Assembly: GCA_020634165.1 (NCBI GenBank)
Contig: JACKCF010000001.1
Coordinates: 1,550,001 to 1,614,000, forward strand
Length of the DNA: 64,000 bases
Direction: 5' to 3'
Source of the DNA: Anaerolineaceae bacterium
Lineage (GTDB): Bacteria; Chloroflexota; Anaerolineae; Aggregatilineales; Phototrophicaceae
Position numbers and translations under genes: made by a program. Under the pieces are notes generated by a model. It had not been told where the DNA came from. It did not search any database and was given only the letters and a program-made list of their open reading frames with translations. Shown in pieces: positions 43,123-52,182 of this stretch (positions within the stretch are counted from its first letter, which is position 1; every line of letters starts with the position of its first letter).

Positions 43123-44634
43123 CTAAGCAGATTGAACTGGAGTCGTCATTTCGGTTGGCTGATGTGGGATGTTGGCGAGTTCATCCAGCTTGCGCCGTGC
43201 CAACGGCAGCGTCGCCCGATGGTAGATCATCGATGCGATTTGCCGCGTGTGATGGCCGCGCCACTGTGCTGGGTTCTTTGCTACCTGCTTGAGTTCATTC
43301 CATGCTTTGCGGCTGCGATAGTCCTTATGCACGACCGTATGTAACTGCCGATAAAACGGCGTCGCGAACGGCCCCTGATATAGCATGGCCATATCCTGGC
43401 TGTCGTACCAGTTGGCCCGTGCCAGTTCCCGTTGAACACGCTGGAAGAAGGGCGTCCCCGGCAGCGGATAACTCACGCTGATGCCAATATCATCCGGCAT
43501 CAGTTCACGGACCATGTTTAACGTCAGATCGATATCCTCGCGCGTTTCACCTGGATAGCCAAATTGTAGGAAGAACGCCACCTTGATGCCATGTTCGTGC
43601 AGCTTGTGGGTCGCCTCATAAATCTGGCTGACCCGTGTGCCCTTGTCCATTGCATCCAGGATTTTTTGGCTGCCACTTTCAGCGCCAATCCATACAATAT
43701 CGGCTCCGGCCCGTGCCAACGCTGGGATTGTTTGCCCCCGCAGCAGTAAGTCAGCCCGATTCAGGCTCTTAAACGGAATGTGTGCCTGATGATCATCCAG
43801 TAAATCAGCAAATTCCTCGATCCAGTCATCACGGATGCCCATGATGTCATCCATAAACCAGATGTGATCCGGCTGGAAATTGGCTTTTAGCCACGCCATC
43901 TCTTGTACCACGTTCAGCGGGCTTCGGGAGTTGTACCGCTGCCCCCAGATGGGCTTGGCACACCAGTTGCAATGGAACGGACAGCCGCGCGTCGTCACCA
44001 GATTCATACTGAAAGCGCCGTGTCGTTCGCGCCAGATGCGCCGATAACGCTCATAGTCGATCAAATCCCAGGCTGGGAAGGGCAGGCTGTCCAGATCGTT
44101 GATGACCGGACGCGGTGGCGTTTTTACGAGCGCGTCATCATGCAAATAAGCTATCGATTGAATCGCATACAATTCGGCTTCTGCTGGCTTTGGGGTTTTA
44201 CCGAGCAAGCCGATCAACTCAACTAGCGTTGCTTCGCCCTCACCGAGCAGGACATAATCCGCTCCCTGCCGCAGATACGCCTCCGCATGATCGGTCGCGT
44301 CAGCTCCGGCAACAATGATCGTGCAGTCCCGTTTCTTCGCATAGTCGATCATCTCGAAGGCTGCTTGTCGCATTCGTATCAGCGACATCTTGCTCAGATA
44401 ATTGAAGTTGTCCTCGTACAGCACGGCAAAACGCGGCTGATGGTGCGCCAGCGCGGCTTCCCACTCAGACGTGGAATCAGCCAGCATGGCATCGAACAGT
44501 GCTACATCATAGCCGTGCTCTTTCATCACCGCAGCGGCATACAGTGTCCCCAACGGGGGATACGGCTGCATAGCCTGCCACAGCTTTTCGTCAAAGCGCA
44601 GGTAATAGGATTGGCCAAAGAGGATATCGCTCAT
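43123..44634 (-). CDS. B12-binding-domain radical SAM protein
   Basis: A second cobalamin-type radical SAM enzyme of 503 residues, clearly paralogous in plan to the one at 41.3-42.7 kb. The N-terminus has QPYPPLGTLYAAAVMKEHGY and FDAML. CPFHCNWC (CxxxCxxC) is near residues 217-224. WFMDDIMGIRD, KSLNRADLLLRG, WIGAESGSQKILDAM and FFLQFGYPGET follow. A C-terminal region of about 120 residues differs from the paralogue. Its start overlaps the stop of the upstream methyltransferase (ATGA). The pair suggests two sequential radical steps on one substrate. Confidence 0.9.
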   Translation of the reverse strand: MSDILFGQSYYLRFDEKLWQAMQPYPPLGTLYAAAVMKEHGYDVALFDAMLADSTSEWEAALAHHQPRFAVLYEDNFNYLSKMSLIRMRQAAFEMIDYAKKRDCTIIVAGADATDHAEAYLRQGADYVLLGEGEATLVELIGLLGKTPKPAEAELYAIQSIAYLHDDALVKTPPRPVINDLDSLPFPAWDLIDYERYRRIWRERHGAFSMNLVTTRGCPFHCNWCAKPIWGQRYNSRSPLNVVQEMAWLKANFQPDHIWFMDDIMGIRDDWIEEFADLLDDHQAHIPFKSLNRADLLLRGQTIPALARAGADIVWIGAESGSQKILDAMDKGTRVSQIYEATHKLHEHGIKVAFFLQFGYPGETREDIDLTLNMVRELMPDDIGISVSYPLPGTPFFQRVQRELARANWYDSQDMAMLYQGPFATPFYRQLHTVVHKDYRSRKAWNELKQVAKNPAQWRGHHTRQIASMIYHRATLPLARRKLDELANIPHQPTEMTTPVQSA

Positions 44635-45410
44635 ATGTCTGTTGGGATGATGATATGGGCGTGATAATGTCTGACTGTCGGAACAACCGTGTTCGGGTCG
44701 CCATTGAAATGCGCATCAACAGCAGCACGTATGGCGGCTGCGCCTGCATGCAAATCATCCTCAGGAATGTACCATGTCGATGACCAGATGCGGCCCTCTA
44801 CACACTCCAGGAATTCAGCCGGACAGGTATCGTAATCATAAGCGAATTCCGCTGTGCGCACTGTTTCCCAGCCATTGGGGGATGCCAAATCCTCCGTATT
44901 GGACCACTTGGCTTTTCGCGTCGATTTCTCGCTGTAGGGTCGCCATGCTTCTGAAATTGGCTGCATGGCATCGGCATACCCAAAGCGGCCAAACGTATGC
45001 AGCAAGCAACCACCTGGCTTCAGCACCCGCCGAATTTCTGCCAACACAGCCAATGGATTGTCCACCAGATGAAAAACATGTGTCACTAACACCACGTCGA
45101 TGCTGTCATCGGCAAAAGGTAGATAGTGAGCATCACCCACTGTCGGGAACACCGCCGCGTCATTTCGTTTATCGAGTAATTTTTGCAGCATCTTTGGGCT
45201 GATGTCGATGCCACAGATGCGCTCAACATAGGGGGCAAGCGGCAGGGAAATTCGGCCTGTACCAATGCCAACTTCGAGCACAGTCTCATCACCAGTAAGC
45301 TGGGCTGCATCTGCCAAAAATGGCCCGATGCGCTCGATGACACTCTCTGGGAATCCCCGCGTTTCGTCGTAAAAACCCGCCGCCCGGTCGAAATTGACAG
45401 AGCCAGTCAT
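44631..45410 (-). CDS. Class I SAM-dependent methyltransferase
   Basis: A 259-residue UbiE/COQ5-like methyltransferase. Motif I is VLEVGIGTGRISLPLAP. ICGIDISPKMLQKLL, VGDAHYLPFADDSIDVVLVT and RRVLKPGGCLLHTFGRFG complete the core. The N-terminus FDRAAGFYDETRGFPESVIE is typical of small-molecule methyltransferases. Its start codon shares bases with the FmdB stop (TAATG) and its stop overlaps the radical SAM start. This puts it firmly in the operon. Confidence 0.88.
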   Translation of the reverse strand: MTGSVNFDRAAGFYDETRGFPESVIERIGPFLADAAQLTGDETVLEVGIGTGRISLPLAPYVERICGIDISPKMLQKLLDKRNDAAVFPTVGDAHYLPFADDSIDVVLVTHVFHLVDNPLAVLAEIRRVLKPGGCLLHTFGRFGYADAMQPISEAWRPYSEKSTRKAKWSNTEDLASPNGWETVRTAEFAYDYDTCPAEFLECVEGRIWSSTWYIPEDDLHAGAAAIRAAVDAHFNGDPNTVVPTVRHYHAHIIIPTDI

Positions 45411-45715
45411 TAGCCGTCGCTCCCTAAATTCAGGTTAGGTAGGTCCTTCACGGCATCATCACCGAGCTTGTCGCGCAATTTTTTGCGCAGCTTAGGGGTC
45501 TCTTCTTCCCACTTGGCCTGGAGTTCTTCCTTACTCGCCTTCCGACCATCGCCGGCGTGGGTTAGCATCCCCTGGGCGAAGGTCGGGGCATCCGTGATGC
45601 GCTTCTTAACCGCCTCGGATTCGCATTCCGGGCATTCAGGCGGCACATCGTTGATGCTGTGTGTCGCCTCAAATTCGTAGCCGCACTCCTGGCAGCGATA
45701 GGCATAGGTTGGCAT
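45410..45715 (-). CDS. FmdB-family zinc ribbon protein
   Basis: A 101-residue protein beginning MPTYAYRCQECGYEFEATHS, the hallmark of FmdB-type regulatory zinc ribbons. The two Cys pairs are CQEC and CPEC. The C-terminal half is charged and helical (SKEELQAKWEEETPKLRKKL). Members are putative regulators or small metal-binding accessory proteins, first noted next to formamidase genes. I start at the ATG at 45715. A longer in-frame start lacks family similarity. It leads the tightly overlapped methyltransferase/radical-SAM run. Confidence 0.88.
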   Translation of the reverse strand: MPTYAYRCQECGYEFEATHSINDVPPECPECESEAVKKRITDAPTFAQGMLTHAGDGRKASKEELQAKWEEETPKLRKKLRDKLGDDAVKDLPNLNLGSDG

Positions 45716-45765
45716 GGCGTATATCCTGTGCTGTGGATACCTTATGGTACAGCAAGCCGAACGAT

Positions 45766-46554
45766 CTAGTCCACTACCCACTTGGCAGGCCGCTTTTCGA
45801 TGAAGGCGCGCATGCCTTCTTGCGCTTCTTCTGCCTCGCGTAGCTTGTTGACGTACTCTGCCCGATACTGAATGGTCTCAGTAGTAGGCTTGCTCCGTAC
45901 CTCAAAGATGATCTCTTTGGCTGCCGCAATCGCACCTGGCGCACACTGCTTGAGGTGCCCAAGCATACCGTCAACGGCGGTGTCCAGCGCATTATCGACT
46001 ACGCACTCATGGACCAGGCCGTATTTTTCGGCGTCACGGCCACCAAAGCGCCGTCCCGTCAGGAACAGTTCACGGGCGCGGGTGATGCCCACGCGGTCGA
46101 TCACAAATGGCGAAATAAACGCCGGAGCCAGCCCTAGCTGCACTTCTGGCAAGCTGAAGGTGGCGCTTTCGCTGGCAATCGCGATATCTGATACGCATAT
46201 CAGTCCGAAGCCCGCACCAATCGCGGCACCATCAACCCTGGCGATGACCACCTGACTGGCTTCGTTGATCGCTCTTAACATGGCATCGATGTTGCCTGCC
46301 GTTTCTGAGGAGGGAAGCGGTGTCTCGCGCATTTCTTTGATGTCACCCCCGGCACAGAATGTGCCGCCCGCGCCGCGCAGGATCACCGCACGAACATCCC
46401 GATTGCCCTTAAGCTCGCTGAAGATCGTGTAAAGTCTGTCCATCATGGCATAAGTCAGCGCATTCCGGGCATCAGGTCGGTTCAGCGTGACTGTCGCCAC
46501 AAAACCATCGACCGAATACAGAATGTCGTGATCGATTTGCATAGTATCGGTCAT
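45766..46554 (-). CDS. Enoyl-CoA hydratase/isomerase family, methylglutaconyl-CoA hydratase-like
   Basis: Crotonase-fold enzyme of 262 residues. The oxyanion-hole segments are GAGGTFCAGGDIKEM and VDGAAIGAGFGLI. Where classical enoyl-CoA hydratase has its first catalytic Glu, this protein has Gly (GAGFGLI). The second Glu is kept in SLPEVQLGLAPAFISPFVI. That combination, and the ISPFVI wording, is typical of LiuC/AtuE-type methylglutaconyl-CoA hydratases of leucine and isoprenoid degradation. The ATG at 46554 follows AAAAGG. It ends 50 bases before the fmdB gene. Other leucine-degradation genes are not in the window. Confidence 0.85.
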   Translation of the reverse strand: MTDTMQIDHDILYSVDGFVATVTLNRPDARNALTYAMMDRLYTIFSELKGNRDVRAVILRGAGGTFCAGGDIKEMRETPLPSSETAGNIDAMLRAINEASQVVIARVDGAAIGAGFGLICVSDIAIASESATFSLPEVQLGLAPAFISPFVIDRVGITRARELFLTGRRFGGRDAEKYGLVHECVVDNALDTAVDGMLGHLKQCAPGAIAAAKEIIFEVRSKPTTETIQYRAEYVNKLREAEEAQEGMRAFIEKRPAKWVVD

Positions 46555-46639
46555 GAGTAAGCCTTTTAGTGCAGCGCGAGACAGCGTATTCATATAGATG
46601 GTTGCGATAGGGGCAAGCACACCTTGCCCCTAATCTGGA

Positions 46640-48448
46640 CTAATTCTGAACAGGAATCTGCGTCAGATCGAGGTTGGCAGGCAGGCTGACGAACGAGCCA
46701 CTCACCCAGCCAACGATGTCACCGTACTTGACATACCACCATGCTGACCGCGAATCACGGGCGACAATCTGGGCGATGGCATTGGCGGGCATCTGGCCCA
46801 GGAACGCGCCGCGAGTGCTCGGACGACTGCGTAGGGTAAGTGCGGCGTTGGTCCGCAGCGTGTAGATCGTTGGCACGACGTTCGGCGCGCCGCTTTCGCT
46901 GGTGATCGGCACAATTCGCGGATCAACCACATTGACGAAATTGTTATAGACCCATCCAGTCTGTGTACCGAACTGGATTTGCCACCATGTGCTATCCGTA
47001 TTGCGCCCAACGACTGTGTACTGCTCACCTTCAAACACGCGCCCGACGACCTCGCCGCTGGTGCTGGGTGTTGAGCGCACGTTCAGGCGCGGCGTTGCAA
47101 TCGTCAGAGTCGTCGTTTCGCTGGGCACAGTGATTGGTAGCTGCTGATAGTCACCGATCCGTGTTAGATCATAATTGATGTACGCTAACCCACCCGCTTC
47201 AAAGAACTCAATCACGATGCTGTGCTGACCCTGCGGCAGCGGAAAATCCACCTGATAGACTTGCCCACTTGAAGCATGCCATTCGTCAATGACGCGCACG
47301 CCATTGACGTAAGCGCGTAACCCATCGTCGCCAGAAAGCGTCAGCCGATACGTACCAGATGCCAAATCTTGGCGGCTGGTCCAGCGCACACTGAAATTGT
47401 TCGCGGGAATACTCGCTGATGGCGACTCATTGCCCCAGTTATTATTCGGGTCACGTACAATGCTGGAAGCGACAGGTGAACCTGCCAGATCGCGATTATT
47501 ATAGTATTCCACTGCCCAGAACGTCGTTTCCGGCAGCACCTTGGAAATGCGGAAATCGATATAGGCATTGCCTGTAAACTCATAATACTCAACGGTCAGG
47601 TTGTGCAGGCCAGCAGGCAGGGTCACGACGGAATAATACGTTTCTGCCTGTGCACCATGCCATTCGTCGATCTGGAGCTGATTGTTGACGTAGACGCGCA
47701 CGCCATCATCTGCCTCAGCCTCGATCAGATAAGTTCCTTCCAGGTTGACGGTAGTAGTCCAGCGCACGCTGAAATCATCCCGCCCAATCGTACTGAACGG
47801 TGAGCCATTGCCCCAGTTGTGGCTGGGGGCTGTCTCAGAGAAGATGGCGCTGGGGTTGCCACTGAGCGTTTCATTGTTATAGTACTGGGCGATCCAGGTT
47901 GCGGCAATGGGGCTGGAATTTTCCGCCGGTCCCACATATGCCCAATCCAGGTTGAGATAGGCTAGGCCGCCAAGTTCTCGGTAATCGACCTGAATATTGT
48001 GTAGTCCTTCCAGCATTGTGACCTGGGCGGTTACGGTCTGGCCAGGGATGCCTTCACCAAAGGTATCGATAATCAGCTCGCGATTATCAATGTAGACTCG
48101 GACTTCGTCATCGACTGTGGCCGTAAACTGGTAGACACCTGTGGTAAAGAATACGCTTGCCTGCCAGCGCGAACTGAACAAATCTGGCGCGATACCAGGC
48201 GCAGGCGAGTTATATCCCCAGTTAAAATGCAATGCCGATTCAAACGTGCGCACCACCGAGGGCGGCTGAAAATCCAGGTTATCGAAGTACTCCACACGCC
48301 ATGCTGCCGTGCTATCGCCAGCGATGCCGCCACTGCTACCGCCCCCCGTTGTGACGCCACCCTGCGGTTGGACGCCAGTCTGGGCCTGTACCATGCTGTT
48401 AAAAAGTAATGTGCTCAAAAAAAGCAGAATAGTTAAATAGCGTTTCAT
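46640..48448 (-). CDS. Secreted protein with three PA14-like domains and two SH3b domains
   Basis: A 602-residue exported protein with signal peptide RYLTILLFLSTLLFNSMVQA. Three tandem PA14-type beta domains of about 125-130 residues each follow. Each opens with W.VEYFDN or W.AQYYNN, contains the FSVRWT/FSSRWQ strand and DDGVRVYVNN or DDEVRVYIDN, and closes with HN..VDY..L..AY. Two SH3b domains end the protein (LNVRSTPSTSGEVVGRVFEG and LTLRSRPSTRGAFLGQMPAN, each with WW.. and GWV). PA14 binds carbohydrates and SH3b binds cell wall, so it is probably a surface adhesin or glycan-binding protein. No catalytic domain is present. Strong AAGGGAG before the ATG. Confidence 0.9.
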   Translation of the reverse strand: MKRYLTILLFLSTLLFNSMVQAQTGVQPQGGVTTGGGSSGGIAGDSTAAWRVEYFDNLDFQPPSVVRTFESALHFNWGYNSPAPGIAPDLFSSRWQASVFFTTGVYQFTATVDDEVRVYIDNRELIIDTFGEGIPGQTVTAQVTMLEGLHNIQVDYRELGGLAYLNLDWAYVGPAENSSPIAATWIAQYYNNETLSGNPSAIFSETAPSHNWGNGSPFSTIGRDDFSVRWTTTVNLEGTYLIEAEADDGVRVYVNNQLQIDEWHGAQAETYYSVVTLPAGLHNLTVEYYEFTGNAYIDFRISKVLPETTFWAVEYYNNRDLAGSPVASSIVRDPNNNWGNESPSASIPANNFSVRWTSRQDLASGTYRLTLSGDDGLRAYVNGVRVIDEWHASSGQVYQVDFPLPQGQHSIVIEFFEAGGLAYINYDLTRIGDYQQLPITVPSETTTLTIATPRLNVRSTPSTSGEVVGRVFEGEQYTVVGRNTDSTWWQIQFGTQTGWVYNNFVNVVDPRIVPITSESGAPNVVPTIYTLRTNAALTLRSRPSTRGAFLGQMPANAIAQIVARDSRSAWWYVKYGDIVGWVSGSFVSLPANLDLTQIPVQN

Positions 48449-48545
48449 ACGAACTCCCTTAGGTTGTTCATCCCCCAGGTGATCTCTCCCAGGACGTATT
48501 GTAGTCTTACATGTACAGCCTGCCAAAACAGGACGGTCTGCTGCT

Positions 48546-49352
48546 TCACTTAACGGCGGCGAAGCTGTACATCATTGGAATGTTGGGAATGCCTTCCGGC
48601 TGCAAATAGCGTCTGTCACCAATATGCCGCATATTGGGCCAGGGTTGCCAGCCATTAATATAGGGATATTCTTTGAAATGCGTAATCGTTAATCCGGCAT
48701 CGACCAGCGCATTGTAAATGTCAGATAGGGCATAGCTGAATTCATAGGCTGGATTGGGGTTCGCGAAGGCCCCTTCGTAATCATTGCCAACGTAATCGCC
48801 GACACCTGGCGTTTCTTCGGGGATGCCACCCATGTAATTGTAAGCCACACAAAAATCCTGCTCTAGCATATTGCGCCCTGGATGGAACTCTACCATCACA
48901 AACTTGCCACTTGGCTTCAGCACATGTGCGATACCCTTTGCCCATCGCACAACATCGGATATCCAGTTGATGGCTCCGTAAGACGTGTAGACCACATCAA
49001 AGCGATCTTCTGTTGTATCGAACCAGTCGAAAATGTCGCTGCGCACAAACCTCGCCGGAATAGCACAGGCATCAGACAACTGCCTCGCGACTTCAATCGC
49101 ATAGTCGCTAATATCTACACCCGTGATGTTTGCACCCAGGTGCTTGGCAATGCTCAACGTATCCAGGCCGTTGTTACACTGTAAATGCACCACAGATTTG
49201 CCTCGAATATCGCCAAGTAATGCCATATCTTCGGCATACAGCGTGTTGTAACCGGAACTGATTTGCTCGATCAGATCGGGTCTGTGCGACTGATGGCGCT
49301 CTGTCGCGGAGTTCCAGCTTTTTCGATTAGCTTCGTGATAGGGATTAGTCAT
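48546..49352 (-). CDS. Class I SAM-dependent methyltransferase
   Basis: A 268-residue methyltransferase. MTNPYHEANRKSWNSATERH is a common N-terminus of this group. Motif I is VVHLQCNNGLDTLSIAKHLG, with Cys-Asn-Asn in place of the usual Gly-rich triple. VTGVDISDYAIEVARQL, DVVYTSYGAINWISDV and HVLKPSGKFVMVEFHP follow. The variant glycine loop (LQCNNGLDTL) is seen in a recognisable subgroup and still fits SAM binding. The true start is probably the ATG at 49352. The open frame extends 66 codons upstream without family resemblance. Confidence 0.85.
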   Translation of the reverse strand: MTNPYHEANRKSWNSATERHQSHRPDLIEQISSGYNTLYAEDMALLGDIRGKSVVHLQCNNGLDTLSIAKHLGANITGVDISDYAIEVARQLSDACAIPARFVRSDIFDWFDTTEDRFDVVYTSYGAINWISDVVRWAKGIAHVLKPSGKFVMVEFHPGRNMLEQDFCVAYNYMGGIPEETPGVGDYVGNDYEGAFANPNPAYEFSYALSDIYNALVDAGLTITHFKEYPYINGWQPWPNMRHIGDRRYLQPEGIPNIPMMYSFAAVK

Positions 49353-49623
49353 ATTAGACCACTCAGTTGGGTGATTTTTGAAGGATGATACCAGCGTCAT
49401 TTGTCGCCTGCAAAGCTGCTCAAACACGATTGTGTCTATTTCCCACCAGAATACATAAGCGCCTGAACCAACCAGACCCAACCGTATTGTTATTGCTGAC
49501 ACTTCAAACTCGTTGTAAGATATGGACCATTGGCGGCTCATAAGCCGCATTTTTCATACGCGGGATGGCCTGCGTTATTTTTTGTTTGCGTGGCACTTGC
49601 TGCCAGATAAATCAGAGGAATCT

Positions 49624-52116
49624 ATGTTTAAGAGCTACCTCGACCCCGAAGAGCGTCAGTCCGCAGATCGTCAGGTCGGTCGACTGATGTTTGAAGGCTT
49701 GTTGCTTGGTGGGACAGGTCTGGGTGTGCTGGCGCTGATCTTTGAGATTGCGGCGGACGCCTTCAGTGTTGCAGCGTATCAAACCCTGCTGGCGATTCAC
49801 GGAGCCGAAGGTCATCACGAAATTGCCATAGCTGCCTTTATCGTGCTCTCGATATTCCTCTTTCTGGGGATTGTGCCAGCTTATAAAGCAGGGGCTTATC
49901 TACGACCAAATGCTGGCGGTAGTGGCCCCCTTGTTGAGGCGATTGGCCCGCCCAAAATGCGCTGGTTGTCATGGATTGGTACCAGTCTGTTTTTCCTGGA
50001 TGCCGTTCTGACAATCATCATCAGTTCAATTTCCGCTGCCGATGTCACTATGCTCATCCTGCCGGAATTAGCGCAATATCGCATTTTGCTGGCGGAGGTT
50101 TATGCTTTTTTCATCATGGTTGTTCTGGTGGCGCTTGGCCCCAAACGAGCCGTTCCTCTATTCCTGATTGGCGGCGGTGCCTTCACCATTTTCACGATTG
50201 TCGCACTCTCGACGGTGAGCGCCGCGGCCATTGGCAACCCGGAATGGTCCTTCCTGACTGACGGTATCGTCAATCGGCTGGAAGCAGCAGGCGTTGTTGA
50301 GCACGTAGTACGGGCACAGCAAGACTTGCAAGCTCTGACGCCAACGGTGATTTTCCAGCTATTTTTCCGCAGTATGAGTAGTGCCATGCTTGGCTTCTCT
50401 GGCTACGAAGTGATTCCGGCCAGTGGTAAACACGCCGCAAAGCCCAAATGGAAGGTCATCAACACCGCCCTGACGCTGGCAGCCATCTTCCTGATTGGTA
50501 CAGGTGTGTTCCAGCTTTTTGCTGCCCAACGCTGGCAGATTCCCGCGACGGAAGGCTACAGCACTCTCCTGATTGAATACGAGATCATCGCTGCCCAGAC
50601 TTTTGGCACAGGCATTACACCCGATGATATCGTCGTCACTGATGCTGACCGTAATGCGGCGATCAACCGAATAGAAATTATGTCTGCTGAAGCTGCGGAG
50701 CAAACGCTCGAACTGGGAGGCGATCACACAGCGGACGATTATGAGAATATGACCGAGGAGCAGCTCATTGAAGAAATTGCGCACGACATTGCTTTCTCGC
50801 GAATGCTGACAGCGGCCAGTGGCGTCACTGGTCAGAGCTTCCTGGCGATAGCTGGTGTCCTCTTGGCGATTATTCTGCTGCTTGCTCAGGGTGGGGGCTA
50901 TGTTGGCGGGGCAGCGGTGGCGGCCAATGCGGCTCGCCTCGGACGATTGCCTGGTTTCTTCATTGATGACCGTATCGGCATTGCCGTGATTTGGGGCGTG
51001 GCCTTTATCTTCATTCCCATCATCCGCGAAGTCGTCATTGTAGAGTCGTACTATGCGTTCGGCTTTGTGAGCGCGTTTATCATCACCAGCACGACCGTCT
51101 TCTTCGTTCGTGAGGATGTCCTGATTGAGCGGGGTATCCAGCCCGGTTCAGGCGAAGCGCGCTCGCTCAAGTTCGCGGGTTTACGGGGGATGGTGGCCAG
51201 TTACATTATGGGCATTGTACTCGTCACCCAGAAGACCGATGCCCTGATGTTTATCATCCTGGCGGGTGCAGTGATTACGCTGCTGCAATTCTACATTGCC
51301 AATGGTGGTTTGCAGCGCGATGTCAAAAAGCGCGCTATGCCTACAGTCCGTCCGGGCGCTTGGCATCATTCCTATGCCAGTGGTGTTCAGCGTGCCTTTG
51401 ATCAGGCGCGTCAGCGGGGCGTTGCCAATCTCGTTAGCGAACTGATAGAAGATGGCGCTCTCGTCAAATTTAATGTGGAGCCTGACCGTATCATTCGTCT
51501 GGTAAGCTACACGCATGGCGTTGACCCTTCATTATTTCATTTTACGGACAGCGATCACGATCATGATCACATCGAAGAACCCAGTGTGCAATTGGAAGAG
51601 GTTTATCAGGAAGCACATGCCACTCGTAATGAGCTGATCCGGCATATTGAACGCTATTCACACTATGGCATCTTCACCTTCATTGATAAATATCACAAGA
51701 ATTGGCTCAACCCAGCCAAGGGTCGTGATGAAGCCACTGTTCAGCGCGCCATGTTGGGCATTTTGTTCCCGATGTCAGACCCTGACACGATCTGGCAGGA
51801 ATTCCAGACCTACCGCTGGGAGAAGATTCCAGAGGCCATCTGGCAGTTTTGTCGTGAACGTTATCGCTGGGCGAAGGACCAATGGCCCAACCTTAGTGAC
51901 CGTATCACGACCGTATGGGTTTTGCAGGACTATGGCCTTATACCCGATGAAGTCGATGTCGATATGCAAATCATTGTTGATGACCGCCATACGGACATAA
52001 AGACAGTCCATATTCACACCCAGGGATCATCAGAAGGAGCGGCTAACTCATCCGAACGCTCCGATGAGCAAATGGACAACCCTGAAGAGGCATCTGACGA
52101 CATAAATGAGGACTAG
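49624..52116 (+). CDS. APC-superfamily permease with large cytoplasmic C-terminal region
   Basis: An 830-residue transporter with about twelve hydrophobic segments in the first 560 residues. A long hydrophilic loop in the middle (TDADRNAAINRIEIMSAEAA to EEQLIEEIAHDIAFS) is unusual. The C-terminal roughly 250 residues are soluble, with a His/Asp-rich stretch FTDSDHDHDHIEE that could bind metal. AGAGGAATCT precedes the ATG at 49624. The substrate is not evident. Amino acids or a cation are possible, the latter because the next gene is a KimA-like potassium importer. A terminator follows. Confidence 0.8.
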   Translation: MFKSYLDPEERQSADRQVGRLMFEGLLLGGTGLGVLALIFEIAADAFSVAAYQTLLAIHGAEGHHEIAIAAFIVLSIFLFLGIVPAYKAGAYLRPNAGGSGPLVEAIGPPKMRWLSWIGTSLFFLDAVLTIIISSISAADVTMLILPELAQYRILLAEVYAFFIMVVLVALGPKRAVPLFLIGGGAFTIFTIVALSTVSAAAIGNPEWSFLTDGIVNRLEAAGVVEHVVRAQQDLQALTPTVIFQLFFRSMSSAMLGFSGYEVIPASGKHAAKPKWKVINTALTLAAIFLIGTGVFQLFAAQRWQIPATEGYSTLLIEYEIIAAQTFGTGITPDDIVVTDADRNAAINRIEIMSAEAAEQTLELGGDHTADDYENMTEEQLIEEIAHDIAFSRMLTAASGVTGQSFLAIAGVLLAIILLLAQGGGYVGGAAVAANAARLGRLPGFFIDDRIGIAVIWGVAFIFIPIIREVVIVESYYAFGFVSAFIITSTTVFFVREDVLIERGIQPGSGEARSLKFAGLRGMVASYIMGIVLVTQKTDALMFIILAGAVITLLQFYIANGGLQRDVKKRAMPTVRPGAWHHSYASGVQRAFDQARQRGVANLVSELIEDGALVKFNVEPDRIIRLVSYTHGVDPSLFHFTDSDHDHDHIEEPSVQLEEVYQEAHATRNELIRHIERYSHYGIFTFIDKYHKNWLNPAKGRDEATVQRAMLGILFPMSDPDTIWQEFQTYRWEKIPEAIWQFCRERYRWAKDQWPNLSDRITTVWVLQDYGLIPDEVDVDMQIIVDDRHTDIKTVHIHTQGSSEGAANSSERSDEQMDNPEEASDDINED

Positions 52117-52140
52117 TTTAAGGGAATAATAGCCTTTTAT

Positions 52141-52175
52141 AGAATGCCAGAACCTCTATGGTCCTGGCATTCTTT
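52141..52175 (+). terminator. Terminator after the APC permease gene
   Basis: A 10-bp outer stem AGAATGCCAG/CTGGCATTCT, a one-base mismatch, a 3-bp inner stem ACC/GGT and loop TCTAT are followed by TTTTG. It begins 24 bases after the stop codon. Confidence 0.88.
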
Positions 52176-52182
52176 TGTGTGC

